Shown here: positions 54,346-61,868 of the stretch, piece after piece
How the letters are laid out: each line of letters opens with the position of its first letter
Position numbering within the stretch: the first letter of the stretch is position 1
DNA from: DASSTY01 sp035760645
Lineage (GTDB): Bacteria; Gemmatimonadota; Gemmatimonadetes; Gemmatimonadales; GWC2-71-9
Reading direction: 5' to 3'
Assembly: GCA_035760645.1 (NCBI GenBank)
Contig: DASTSO010000090.1
Location: 1 to 61,868, forward strand
Length of the DNA stretch: 61,868 bases
Translations under genes and position numbers: made by a program
Notes under the pieces: model-generated
Databases searched by the model: none
Told to the model about the DNA's origin: nothing
What the model saw: only the letters and a program-made list of their open reading frames with translations

Positions 54346-54758
54346 CAGGCGCCTGCCTTCGGGGCTGTGGTCGGGTCCGCCGGGTCGACCTCGAGCTTCC
54401 CGCGCAGCATGCCCATGCCGCAGGTGAACTCGAAGCTGCCGGCCTCGCGCGGGGTGAGCTCGACGACCGTCTGCTCGTGGGCGGGGAGGAACCGGCGGAT
54501 CCCGAAGGCCGGGAGGACGACCTCCTCCGAGCAGCTCGATGTCTCCTGCCGGTCGAAGACGAGCCGCACCGGCCGGCCCTGCTCCACCCGGACCGTGCCC
54601 GGATCATAGCCGCCGCGGACCGCGATGCGGACCTCCTGCGCGCCGCCCGCCGTGGCCGCTGCCCGCACCGTGCGGCGCTCGGCCAGGAAGAAGTACCAGT
54701 TGATCCAGGCGATCGCGGCGAGCCCCGCGACGATCACCAGCAGTTGGTCGGCACTCAT
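54345..54758 (-). CDS. Membrane-anchored cupredoxin-like copper protein (CupA-like)
   Basis: 137 residues: one N-terminal membrane helix (about 5-24), then a cupredoxin-like domain (about 40-125). Likely Cu+ ligands are Cys76 in SSCSEEV, and Cys113, Met115, Met117 in FTCGMGML; there is no classical His-Cys-His-Met set. The layout is that of streptococcal CupA, which binds Cu+ at the membrane and passes it to CopA. It is the first gene of the operon, overlapping copA by one base, with GGAGGAGG upstream of the ATG. Confidence 0.82.
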
Positions 54759-54781
54759 GCCGCCTCCTCCGTTGGAGTTGT

Positions 54782-54800
54782 CATACCCTGACCGGGTATG
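54782..54800. promoter_or_regulatory. Palindromic operator CATACCC-N5-GGGTATG
   Basis: A perfect seven-base inverted repeat around TGACC, just downstream of the predicted start of transcription of the copper operon. The TACCC/GGGTA arms resemble operators bound by CsoR-type copper sensors. No regulator gene is in the window. Confidence 0.6.
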
Positions 54801-54810
54801 GCTGCCTCCG

Positions 54811-54839
54811 AATCTAGATACCCCCTCCCCCTATGTCAA
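54811..54839 (-). promoter_or_regulatory. Sigma-70-type promoter of the copper-efflux operon
   Basis: On the minus strand TTGACA (54839-54834) and TAGATT (54816-54811) are separated by 17 bases. The -35 is a perfect consensus and the -10 matches four of six. It is unusually AT-rich for this DNA and points to the cupredoxin-copA-trxA operon. The spacer contains a G-rich run. Confidence 0.75.
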
Positions 54840-54882
54840 CGGGCCCTCCGGCGATCCGCCGCCAGGCAGACCGGGGAACGGG

Positions 54883-54916
54883 AGCGCCCCGCATCAGGGA
54901 GATGATGCGGGGCGCT
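54883..54916 (-). terminator. Terminator hairpin of the second YceI gene
   Basis: A perfect 14-bp stem (54883-54896 with 54903-54916) with a six-base loop lies 45 bases past the YceI stop (54961). Confidence 0.65.
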
Positions 54917-54960
54917 GGATGAGCTTGGCGGTCGCGGGATGTCGCAGCCGGGCCCCCGGC

Positions 54961-55524
54961 TCACCCCTCCTGCTTCACGAACTGCACCTCGGCCTGGATG
55001 TGGACCTTGTTCGCCACCAGGACGCCGCCGGTCTCGATGACCTGGTTCCACTTGAGGCCCCAGTCGCGCCGGTCGATGTCGCAGGTCGCCATGAAGCCCG
55101 CCCGCTCCTTGCCCCAGGGGTCCTGGCCGCGCCCCGCAAACTCGCAGTCGAACGTGACTTCCATGGTGGTGTCCTTGATCGTCAGATCGCCGACCATGCG
55201 GAAGCGGTCGCCTTCCTTGGCGAACTTCCCCTCGAGGCGCTTGCTGACGAACCGGATCTCCGGAAAGTGCTCGGCGTCGAAGAAGTCGGCCGAGCGGAGG
55301 TGCGCGTCGCGGTCGGCGACGCCGGTGTCGAGACTCGCGACCTGAACCGTCACGTCCACGCAGCAACCCTCGGGGTGCTCCTCGTCGGCCGTCAGCGTGG
55401 CGCTCACTTCCTTGAAGCGGCCGCGGACGGTGGTCATCATCATGTGCTTCACCGAGAACTCGACACTCGAGTGCGTCGGGTCGAGCTGCCAGGTGGCGGT
55501 CTGTGTGGCCTGTGCGGTAGCCAT
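54961..55524 (-). CDS. YceI-like lipid-binding protein
   Basis: 187 residues, YceI family, paralogue of the protein at 30660. Signatures: LDPTHSSVEFSVKHMMMTTV, SADFFDAEHFPEIRFVS, GDLTIKDTTMEVTFDC, RDWGLKWNQV. It differs by a pair of cysteines (EGCCVDV) and others, which the first lacks. No signal peptide is visible. The ATG at 55524 has AAGGAG upstream and is preferred to one at 55629. It lies alone between the copper operon and the trp operon. It may carry an isoprenoid, as family members do. Confidence 0.88.
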   Translation of the reverse strand: MATAQATQTATWQLDPTHSSVEFSVKHMMMTTVRGRFKEVSATLTADEEHPEGCCVDVTVQVASLDTGVADRDAHLRSADFFDAEHFPEIRFVSKRLEGKFAKEGDRFRMVGDLTIKDTTMEVTFDCEFAGRGQDPWGKERAGFMATCDIDRRDWGLKWNQVIETGGVLVANKVHIQAEVQFVKQEG

Positions 55525-55594
55525 ACCTGCTCCTTCCCCTGCGGGCGCTGCCGTGATTCTCCCGCGGCACCCCTCGCGCCGCGGCTCCCGGTAT

Positions 55595-56488
55595 CTACCG
55601 GGGCCCGACCGCCCCGACCGTGACGGCACTCACCGTTTCATCGACGTCAGCGCCTCGGCGCGTCGCGGCCTTCATCACCCGGACGAAGTCGGCGAGCGCG
55701 TGCTGCATGGCGGCCGGATCGCCGAGATGCCGCTCGACCAGCGCCACGACCGCGGAGCCGCTGATCGCCCCGGCGGCACCCGCCGCCACCGCCGCCGAGA
55801 CGTGCGCCGGGGTGGAGATCCCGAAGCCCAGGAGCGGCGGGGGCGCGCCCTCCTCGCGGAGCAGCGCGACGAGCGCCTCGGCGGGCGGCCGCATCGCGGT
55901 CTCCGTTCCCGTCACGCCCGCGCGCGCGAGCAGGTAGGTGTAGCCCGCGCCGAGCGCCGCGACGCGCCGCACCGTCGCCCGGTCGGCCGCCGGCGGGACG
56001 ATGAGCACCGGGGCGATCCCCGCCGCCCGCGCCGCGGCTGCGCACGGCGCCGCCTCGACGCTCGGCACGTCGGCCGCGAGCACCGAGTCGGCGCCGGCGC
56101 GGGCGGCCGCGGCGTAGAAGCGCGCGGGGTCGTCGTCGTGCACGACGAGGTTGGCGTAGACGAGGAGCCCGATCGGCAGGTCGGGATGGCGCGCCCGGAT
56201 GCGGGCGACGAGCGCGAGGCAGTCCGCCGGCGTGACGCCCGCCGCCAGCGCGCGGCGGCTCGCCTGCTGAATCACCGGCCCGTCGGCGACCGGGTCCGAG
56301 AAGGGGATCCCGAGCTCGAGCGCGTCGGCGCCGCCCGCCACTAGCGCGTCCACGAGCGCGAGACTCGTCGCGGGATCGGGATCGCCGAGCACGACGAACG
56401 GCACGAACGCCGCCTCGCCGCGGGCCGCGAGCGCGGCGAACATGCGCGCGTAGCGCGTCGCCGGCTGGGTCGAAGCATCGTGCGTCAC
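55595..56488 (-). CDS. trpA: Tryptophan synthase alpha subunit
   Basis: 297 residues. Cleaves indole-3-glycerol phosphate to indole and glyceraldehyde 3-phosphate. TIM-barrel signatures: VPFVVLGDPDPATSLALVDAL, the catalytic Glu in ADALELGIPFSDPVADGP, then the second catalytic position Asp in SVLAADVPSVE, and phosphate loop LLGFGISTPAHV with GAISGSAVV. GTG 56488 overlaps the trpB stop (GTGA). It is the last gene of the operon. Confidence 0.95.
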   Translation of the reverse strand: MTHDASTQPATRYARMFAALAARGEAAFVPFVVLGDPDPATSLALVDALVAGGADALELGIPFSDPVADGPVIQQASRRALAAGVTPADCLALVARIRARHPDLPIGLLVYANLVVHDDDPARFYAAAARAGADSVLAADVPSVEAAPCAAAARAAGIAPVLIVPPAADRATVRRVAALGAGYTYLLARAGVTGTETAMRPPAEALVALLREEGAPPPLLGFGISTPAHVSAAVAAGAAGAISGSAVVALVERHLGDPAAMQHALADFVRVMKAATRRGADVDETVSAVTVGAVGPR

Positions 56489-57675
56489 GGCCGCACCTCC
56501 CGGTCCATCAGTTGCGCGAGGTCCTTGTCGCCCCGGCCCGAGAGGTTCACGAGCAGCACCAGGTCCTCCGCGGGGGCCGCCACGGCCAGCTTCTTCGCGT
56601 GCGCGAGCGCGTGCGCCGACTCGAGGGCGGGGATGATCCCTTCCGAGCGCGCCAGCGCGCGGAAGGCCGCGACCGCCTCGTCGTCGGTCGCGCCCACGTA
56701 CTCCGCGCGGCCCGTGGCCCGCAGGTGCGCGTGCTCGGGGCCGACGCCCGGATAGTCGAGCCCCGCCGAGATGGAGTGCGACTCGCGGATCTGTCCGTCC
56801 TCGTCCTGCAGCACGTAGCTGCGGCAGCCGTGGAGGATGCCGGGCCGGCCGCGCTGGAGCGTGGCGCCGTGCGCGCCGCTCGCGAGTCCGCGCCCGGCGG
56901 GCTCGACGCCGACGAGCCGCACCGCCGGCTCGCCGATGAAATCGGCGAAGATGCCGATCGCGTTGGAGCCGCCGCCCACGCAGGCGATTACCGCGTCGGG
57001 CAGCCGGCCGGCCTGTGCGAGGATCTGCCGCTTCGCCTCCGCGCCGATGACGCGCTGGAACTCGCGCACGATCGTCGGAAACGGGTGCGGACCGGCGGCG
57101 GTGCCGAGGAGGTAATGCGTCGCCTCGTGGCTCGCGGCCCAGTCGCGGAGCGCCTCGTTCACGGCGTCCTTCAAGGTGCGGCTCCCGGTCGCGACCGGCA
57201 CCACCTCCGCGCCCATGAGGCGCATGCGGTACACGTTGGGCGCCTGGCGCTCGACGTCCTTCGCGCCCATGTAGATCCGGGTCTCGAAGCCCAGGAGCGC
57301 GCCGGCGAGCGCCGTGGCGACGCCGTGCTGCCCCGCCCCGGTCTCGGCGATGAGCCGGCGCTTCCCCATCCGGCGCGCGAGCAGCGCCTGGCCCAGCACC
57401 TGGTTCGTCTTGTGCGCGCCGCCGTGCAGCAGGTCCTCGCGCTTGAGGTAGATCGTGGCGCGGGTGCCGGCGGCGAAGTTGCGGCAGCGGTAGAGCGGCG
57501 TCTCGCGGCCGGCGTAGTCGCGGAGCAGCGTGGCGAGCTCGGATTGGAACGCCGGGTCGCGCCGCGCGGCCTCGAACGCCGCATCGAGCTGCTCGAGTGC
57601 GGGCACCAGGAGCTCGGGGACGTACATCCCGCCGAACTCGCCGAAGGCGCCGCGAGCAGGGATCATCGTCGTCAT
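56485..57675 (-). CDS. trpB: Tryptophan synthase beta subunit
   Basis: 396 residues, pyridoxal-phosphate enzyme that joins indole and serine to give tryptophan. Motifs: GEFGGMYVPELLVPAL at the start, PLP lysine in GGAHKTNQV, ETGAGQHGVATA with the catalytic Glu, GGGSNAIG phosphate loop. Length and motifs match the TrpB1 family that pairs with TrpA. The ATG at 57675 overlaps the trpCF stop (ATGA), so translation is coupled. Confidence 0.97.
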   Translation of the reverse strand: MTTMIPARGAFGEFGGMYVPELLVPALEQLDAAFEAARRDPAFQSELATLLRDYAGRETPLYRCRNFAAGTRATIYLKREDLLHGGAHKTNQVLGQALLARRMGKRRLIAETGAGQHGVATALAGALLGFETRIYMGAKDVERQAPNVYRMRLMGAEVVPVATGSRTLKDAVNEALRDWAASHEATHYLLGTAAGPHPFPTIVREFQRVIGAEAKRQILAQAGRLPDAVIACVGGGSNAIGIFADFIGEPAVRLVGVEPAGRGLASGAHGATLQRGRPGILHGCRSYVLQDEDGQIRESHSISAGLDYPGVGPEHAHLRATGRAEYVGATDDEAVAAFRALARSEGIIPALESAHALAHAKKLAVAAPAEDLVLLVNLSGRGDKDLAQLMDREVRP

Positions 57676-59072
57676 GCCGCACCCCGCAACGCGTCGAAGA
57701 ACCGGGCGAGCGTCGCGGCATCCTTCACGCCCGGCGCCGCTTCCACGCCCGAGCAGACGTCGAGCGCGCCGCAGCCCAGCGCCTGCGCGGCCCGAGCGTT
57801 CTCCGGCGTGAGTCCGCCGGCGAGCACCACGCGCTCGCGTTGCGGATACCCCGCGAGCAGCGACCAGTCGAACGCGATCCCGCTCCCGCCGCGCGCGTCC
57901 GCGCGGTAGCCGTCGAGCAGCACGCGGTCGGCTCCGGTCTCGCCGGGCGTGGGGATGCGGTCCCGCACCCGCACCGCTTTCCAGATCTCGCATCCCGCGG
58001 GCAGGCGGGTGCGCAGCGCGGCCACGAAGGCCGGCGTCTCCTCGCCATGCAGCTGCACCGCCCGGAGCTCGAGCCGCGCGGCGAGCTCCGCGATTCGGCC
58101 GAGCGCCTCGTCCACGAACACTCCCACGAGCGGCAGCGGTGCGCCCGCGGCGAGCGCCGCGGCCGCCGCCGCGTCCACCCGCCGCGGCGATTCGGCGGCG
58201 AGGATCACGCCGCCCAGGCTCGCGCCCGCCGCATACGCCGCGCACGCGTCGGCGGGGGTGGTGAGCCCGCAGACCTTCACCACGCCGTAGGCCAGCTCGC
58301 GGGCGGCGAGGTCGGGACGGGCGGCCCGCACGAGCGTGGTGCCGACGAGGAAGGCGTCCACGTGGTCGGCCACGGCGTCCACGTCCGCGCGGGTGCGGAT
58401 CCCCGACTCGCAGACGATCACCCGGTCGCGCGGGATGCGGGGGGCGAGCCGCGCCGTCGTGCCGAGGTCCACGGCGAGCGTGCGCAGGTCGCGGTTGTTG
58501 ATGCCGACGATCGGCGCCTCGAGCCGGAGCGCGCGTTCGAGCTCCGCCTCGTCGTGCACCTCGGTGAGCGCGTCCATGCCGAGCGCGGCGGCGGCCGCGG
58601 CGCAGGCGCGCCAGCCCGCGTCGTCGAGGAGCGAGAGCATGAGCAGCACCGCGTCGGCGCCGTGCGCGCGCGCCTCGAGCACCTGGTAGGGCTCGAGCAC
58701 GAAGTCCTTGCAGAGCACCGGCAGCGCCGTGCGTGCGCGCACGGCGCGGAGGTCGGCGAACGAGCCGCCGAAGAAGGGCCCGTCGGTGAGCACCGAGATC
58801 GCGTCGGCCGCCCCGTCATAACCGGCCGCGAGCGCCGCCGCGTCGAAGTCGGCGCGGAGGGCGCCCTCGGAGGGCGAGCGCCGCTTGCACTCGAGCACGA
58901 AGCGCCGCCCGGGCCGCGCGAGCGCCGCGCCGAAGCGGCGCGTGGCGGGCTCGACCACCCGCTCGAGCTCCGCCGGAGGCCGCGCGCGCCGGCGGGCCGC
59001 CACGTCGGCGCGCTTCCGCACCACGATGTCCGCGAGCACCGAGGGTGTGAAGGCGGAGACCGGGGCGCTCAT
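57672..59072 (-). CDS. trpCF: Bifunctional indole-3-glycerol phosphate synthase / phosphoribosylanthranilate isomerase
   Basis: 466 residues, two TIM barrels in one chain. TrpC part (about 1-255): FVLECKRRSPSEG, FLEPYQ-like VLEPYQVLEARA, EVHDEAELERAL, INNRDLRTL and VCESGIRTRADVDA. TrpF part (256-466): VVKVCGLTTPADACAAYAAG, VQLHGEET and VVLAGGLTPENA. The fusion order C-then-F is that of Escherichia coli, and the TrpF part is of the enteric type. The ATG at 59072 overlaps the trpD stop (ATGA). No internal start or stop separates the halves. Confidence 0.95.
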   Translation of the reverse strand: MSAPVSAFTPSVLADIVVRKRADVAARRRARPPAELERVVEPATRRFGAALARPGRRFVLECKRRSPSEGALRADFDAAALAAGYDGAADAISVLTDGPFFGGSFADLRAVRARTALPVLCKDFVLEPYQVLEARAHGADAVLLMLSLLDDAGWRACAAAAAALGMDALTEVHDEAELERALRLEAPIVGINNRDLRTLAVDLGTTARLAPRIPRDRVIVCESGIRTRADVDAVADHVDAFLVGTTLVRAARPDLAARELAYGVVKVCGLTTPADACAAYAAGASLGGVILAAESPRRVDAAAAAALAAGAPLPLVGVFVDEALGRIAELAARLELRAVQLHGEETPAFVAALRTRLPAGCEIWKAVRVRDRIPTPGETGADRVLLDGYRADARGGSGIAFDWSLLAGYPQRERVVLAGGLTPENARAAQALGCGALDVCSGVEAAPGVKDAATLARFFDALRGAA

Positions 59073-60082
59073 GCGTCCTCCCGGCTCAGGCGGGCGAAGC
59101 GCTCGAGCCGCTCGAGCGCGCGCCCGCTCGCGAGCACCGCGCGCGCCGCGGCGTAGCCGTCGGCGAGCGAGTCGGCGTGGCCCGCGAGGGCGAGCAGGGC
59201 GCCGGCGTTCACCCCCACGGCGGCGGCGTGGGCCTCCGCGCCCTCGCCGCCCAGGAGCGCGCGGATCGCCCGGGCGTTCTCCTCGGGACCGCCGCCCACG
59301 ATGTCGCCGAGCGGGAACTCGCGCACACCGAAGTCGGACGGGGTGAAGCGGCGCGGTCGCACTGCGCCGTGATCGAGCTCCGCGGCATGCGTCTCCCCGT
59401 GGACCGCGATCTCGTCGAGCCCCAGGCCGTGCACCACGAGCGCCCGCTCGCAGCCCAGGAGTCCCAGCGTCTCGGCCACCACCGGACAGAGCGCGGCGTC
59501 GTAGACGCCGACCAGCATCACCGGCGGCCGCGCCGGATTCACGAGCGGGCCCAGGAGGTTGAAGACCGTACGGGTGGCGAGCCGGGTGCGCACCGGCATC
59601 GCGTGGCGGATCCCGGCGTGGTAGTGCGGCGCGAAGAGGAAGGTGACCCCGGTCGCGTCGAGGCAGCGCCGCGCCGTTTCGGGCGGCATGTCGAGCCGGA
59701 CGCCGAAGCGCTCGAGCAGGTCGGCGGCGCCGCAGCGGCTCGACACCGAGCGGTTGCCGTGCTTCGCCACGGGGAGCCCCGCTGCGGCCGCGACGAAGCC
59801 GACCGCCGTCGAGATGTTGATCGTGCCCGCGCCGTCGCCCCCGGTGCCGACGATGTCGGCGAAGCGGTAGTCGGGCCGCGGGAAGCGCTGCGCCCCCTCG
59901 CGCAGCGCGGCGGCGGCACCGGCGATCTCGGCCGGCGTCTCGCCCTTGAGCTTGAGCGCGACGAGGAGCGCGGTGAGCTCGATGTCGGAGCACTCGCCGC
60001 GGATCACGGCATCGAAGACGCTGCGGGTCTCGGCCGCGGCGAGCGGCTGGCCCGCGAGGAGCTTGGTGAGCGTGGCGTGCAT
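59069..60082 (-). CDS. trpD: Anthranilate phosphoribosyltransferase
   Basis: 337 residues, single-function TrpD. It transfers phosphoribose to anthranilate. Motifs: DIVGTGGDGAGTINIS for the diphosphate-binding loop, KHGNRSVSSRCGAADLLE, LFAPHYHAGIRHAMPVR, FNLLGPLVNPA, and VHGLGLDEI. The ATG at 60082 overlaps the trpG stop by one base (TGATG). Unlike the enteric gene it is not fused to trpG. Confidence 0.96.
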   Translation of the reverse strand: MHATLTKLLAGQPLAAAETRSVFDAVIRGECSDIELTALLVALKLKGETPAEIAGAAAALREGAQRFPRPDYRFADIVGTGGDGAGTINISTAVGFVAAAAGLPVAKHGNRSVSSRCGAADLLERFGVRLDMPPETARRCLDATGVTFLFAPHYHAGIRHAMPVRTRLATRTVFNLLGPLVNPARPPVMLVGVYDAALCPVVAETLGLLGCERALVVHGLGLDEIAVHGETHAAELDHGAVRPRRFTPSDFGVREFPLGDIVGGGPEENARAIRALLGGEGAEAHAAAVGVNAGALLALAGHADSLADGYAAARAVLASGRALERLERFARLSREDA

Positions 60083-60717
60083 CAGGCGGCCTCCGGAGCG
60101 GCATGACGGGCGAGCCGCAGCACGTTCGCCAGCAGCCGCTGCCCGTGGGTGGTCAGGATGGATTCGGGATGGAACTGCACGCCCCAGGCGGGCAGCGTGC
60201 GGTGGGCGACCGCCATGACGGGGGTGTCGGCTCCGGCGCCGCGCTCCGGCTCGCCGCGCGCGACGACCTCGAGCGCGGCCGGCACCTGGCGCGCCGCGAG
60301 CGAGTGGTAGCGGCCCACGGCGAACTCCGCGGGAAGTCCCGCGAAGAGCGGATGGCCGGCGTGGCGGATGCGCGCGGCGCGGCCGTGCACCACCGCGCCC
60401 GCGGGACCGACCGCGCCGCCCAGCGCCTCGACGAGCGTCTGGTGGCCGAGGCAGACGCCGAAGAGGGGAAGGCGACCCAGGGCGCGCCGCACGAGCTCGA
60501 GCGAGCAGCCCGCGTCCGCGGGGCCGCCGGGCCCGGGCGAGAGCACCACGAGGCAGGAGCCCCGTGCCGCGGCGAGCGCGAGCACGCCGGCGGCCGGAAC
60601 GTCGTTGCGCAGCACGTCCACCGCGGCGCCGAGCGTGGCGAAGCCGTCCACCAGGTTGAAGGTGAACGAGTCGTGGTTGTCGACGACCAGCAGGTGGGGC
60701 GCGGGCTCAGGCGACAT
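60082..60717 (-). CDS. trpG: Anthranilate synthase, glutamine amidotransferase subunit
   Basis: 211 residues. Class I glutamine amidotransferase with the oxyanion region SPGPGGPADAG, nucleophile Cys in LFGVCLGHQTLVEALGG, and His-Glu in QFHPESILT. It supplies ammonia to TrpE. The start at 60717 was chosen over an in-frame ATG at 60738 since a GAGGTGG motif precedes it; it overlaps the trpE end by 11 bases. LLVVDNHDSFTFNLV is the conserved N-terminus. Confidence 0.96.
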   Translation of the reverse strand: MSPEPAPHLLVVDNHDSFTFNLVDGFATLGAAVDVLRNDVPAAGVLALAAARGSCLVVLSPGPGGPADAGCSLELVRRALGRLPLFGVCLGHQTLVEALGGAVGPAGAVVHGRAARIRHAGHPLFAGLPAEFAVGRYHSLAARQVPAALEVVARGEPERGAGADTPVMAVAHRTLPAWGVQFHPESILTTHGQRLLANVLRLARHAAPEAA

Positions 60718-61868
60718 GAGCCACCTCGCGCGTCGCACGCTCGGCCTCGCCCTCGACCTCGGCCTGCGCGATGGCGCGCAGCACCGCGGCCGCCTTCCGC
60801 CGCGTCTCCTCCGCCTCGCGCGCCGGCACCGAGTCGTGCACCACCCCGGCCCCCGCGCGCACGTGGGCGACGCCGTCCCGCACGAGCGCGGCGCGGATCA
60901 CGATCCCCGTCTCGAGGGTGCCGTCGCCCAGGAGGCAGCCGATCGCGCCGCCGTACATGCTCCGGCGGCCGGGCTCCCGCTCGCGCAGGAGCTGCATGGC
61001 GCGGAGCTTCGGCGCGCCGGTGAGCGTGCCCATGTTCATCGCGGCCTGATAGGCGTGGAGCGCGTCGAGCCCCGCGTCGAGCTCGCCGCGCACCCGGGAG
61101 ACGAGGTGCATCACGCGGGCGTAGCGCTCGACGCGGAGCAGCGCGCTCACGTGCCGCGTCCCGGGCCGCGCCACGCGGGCCACGTCGTTCCGCGCGAGGT
61201 CCACCAGCATCAGGTGCTCCGCGCACTCCTTCGGATCGAGCCGCAGCTCGGCCTCGTAGCGGGCGTCGAGCTCCGGGTCGAGCGCGCCGTCGGCGCGCCG
61301 CCCTCGGGGCCGGGTGCCGGCGATCGGCGCGAGCTCCACCGTGCGCGCCGGCCCGTCCGCCCGCACCGCCGCCTCGGGCGATGCGCCGAAGAGCGTGAAG
61401 TCACCGGTGCTCGCGTAGAAGAGGTAGGGACTCGGGTCGAGCGCGCGGAGCCGCGCGAAGGCGGCGAGCGCGTCGCGGCAGGGCAGCGAGAAGGTGCGGG
61501 AGGGGACGACCTGGAACACGTCTCCCGCCACGATGTGCCGCTGGAGCGCGGCGACGGTGGCGGCGAACGCGGCGTCGTCCTGGTCCACCGTCGCACCGTC
61601 GAGCTGGTCGTGGAGGTCGTCGGCCCCGGCGGGTGGGGCCGCCGGCAGGGTCGCCTCGTCCTGCCGGCATGCCGCCGCCACCTGCGTCATCGTCGCGATC
61701 GCCGCCCGCGCCGCCCGCTCGCTCGCGGCGGCGTCCGCGCCGCCGGCCGCGAGCGCGATCACCTCCGTCCGCCGCGCCTGGTGGTCGACGACCACGAGCC
61801 GGTCGGCGAGGTACACCCGGTAGTCGGGCACGTCGGCATCCGTCGCGGGACGCGGCGGCAGGTGCTCG
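60707..61868 (-). CDS. trpE: Anthranilate synthase component I (partial, 5' end missing)
   Basis: Partial: the frame stays open to the right edge, so the N-terminal portion is outside. The visible 387 codons include YLADRLVVVDHQARRT, similar to the enteric TrpE YLAETLMVIDHQ, and chorismate-binding motifs FQVVPSRTFSLP, DPSPYLFYAS, FGASPEAAVR, IAGTRPRGR, DPKECAEHLMLVDLARND, and MNMGTLTGAPKLRAM. It makes anthranilate from chorismate with TrpG. The promoter and any attenuator are outside the window. Confidence 0.95.
   Translation of the reverse strand, partial: EHLPPRPATDADVPDYRVYLADRLVVVDHQARRTEVIALAAGGADAAASERAARAAIATMTQVAAACRQDEATLPAAPPAGADDLHDQLDGATVDQDDAAFAATVAALQRHIVAGDVFQVVPSRTFSLPCRDALAAFARLRALDPSPYLFYASTGDFTLFGASPEAAVRADGPARTVELAPIAGTRPRGRRADGALDPELDARYEAELRLDPKECAEHLMLVDLARNDVARVARPGTRHVSALLRVERYARVMHLVSRVRGELDAGLDALHAYQAAMNMGTLTGAPKLRAMQLLREREPGRRSMYGGAIGCLLGDGTLETGIVIRAALVRDGVAHVRAGAGVVHDSVPAREAEETRRKAAAVLRAIAQAEVEGEAERATREVAHVA

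Noticed and set aside
54817..54833. G-rich spacer of the copper promoter as a CueR (MerR-type) site
   Set aside because: MerR-type promoters need a 19-20 base spacer and an inverted repeat within it; this spacer is 17 bases and is a mirror rather than inverted repeat. The palindrome at 54782-54800 is the better operator candidate.
57672..59072. Split of trpC and trpF into two genes
   Set aside because: The reading frame is continuous through both domains with no stop or internal ribosome binding site near the junction, so it is a fusion.

Overview
The window is very GC-rich DNA from a Gram-negative bacterium. The Gram-negative call rests on a TamA/TamB pair, a TonB-dependent receptor and a Wzm/Wzt-type exporter. 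The gene mix (M28 lipoproteins, ECF42 sigma factor with DGPF proteins, RsbRST module, many small lipoproteins) suggests Gemmatimonadota or a similar high-GC soil phylum. The phylum is inference, because no rRNA or tRNA gene is visible. Almost all sequence is coding, and neighbouring genes are commonly joined by ATGA, GTGA or TGATG overlaps.

Layout, left to right. 1-1462: a cut-off YihY gene and an M28 peptidase lipoprotein. 1630-11126 (+): a tightly coupled polysaccharide operon with one GT4, four GT2 glycosyltransferases, an ABC-2 permease and ATPase, a 37-residue one-helix peptide, and a GT-C-like membrane glycosyltransferase. 11101-13246 (-): an ECF42 sigma factor with two DGPF/YCII proteins, an ECF42-like promoter and a structured palindromic element. 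13565-17120 (-): small lipoproteins, an aldehyde dehydrogenase and an unrecognised protein. 17383-22327 (+): MgtE, a DUF305-like lipoprotein, a ferritin-like protein and a class A penicillin-binding protein. Then follow glucokinase (-), tamA-tamB (+), a dioxygenase/YceI pair (-), an amidohydrolase/membrane protein/symporter operon (-), a serine hydrolase (+) and a hybrid histidine kinase (-).

38037-42754 (-) may be a metal-acquisition cluster: a Cys/His-rich exported protein, a TonB receptor, a beta-propeller lipoprotein with a CPCC motif, and a TlpA-like thioredoxin. 42844-44290 (-) pairs a cytoplasmic BNR propeller with a MoaD-like protein ending in Gly-Gly. 44301-51313 (-) is a complete stressosome module (RsbR, RsbS, RsbT, an RsbT-RsbX fusion) joined to a double receiver and two histidine kinases. 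It has no sigma factor, so its output is probably phosphorelay signalling. 51497-54758 (-) is a copper-efflux operon (membrane-anchored cupredoxin, CopA, thioredoxin) behind a strong sigma-70 promoter with a palindromic operator. A second YceI protein follows, and the window ends in a trp operon ordered trpE-G-D-CF-B-A (-), with trpC and trpF fused and trpE cut by the window edge.

The strongest candidates for undescribed biology are the metal-acquisition cluster, the stressosome-phosphorelay cluster, the BNR/ubiquitin-like pair, a sugar-enzyme side module (GRPVG) that changes ends between two neighbouring glycosyltransferases, and paired inverted arrays of 7-8 bp repeats that contain stop codons.
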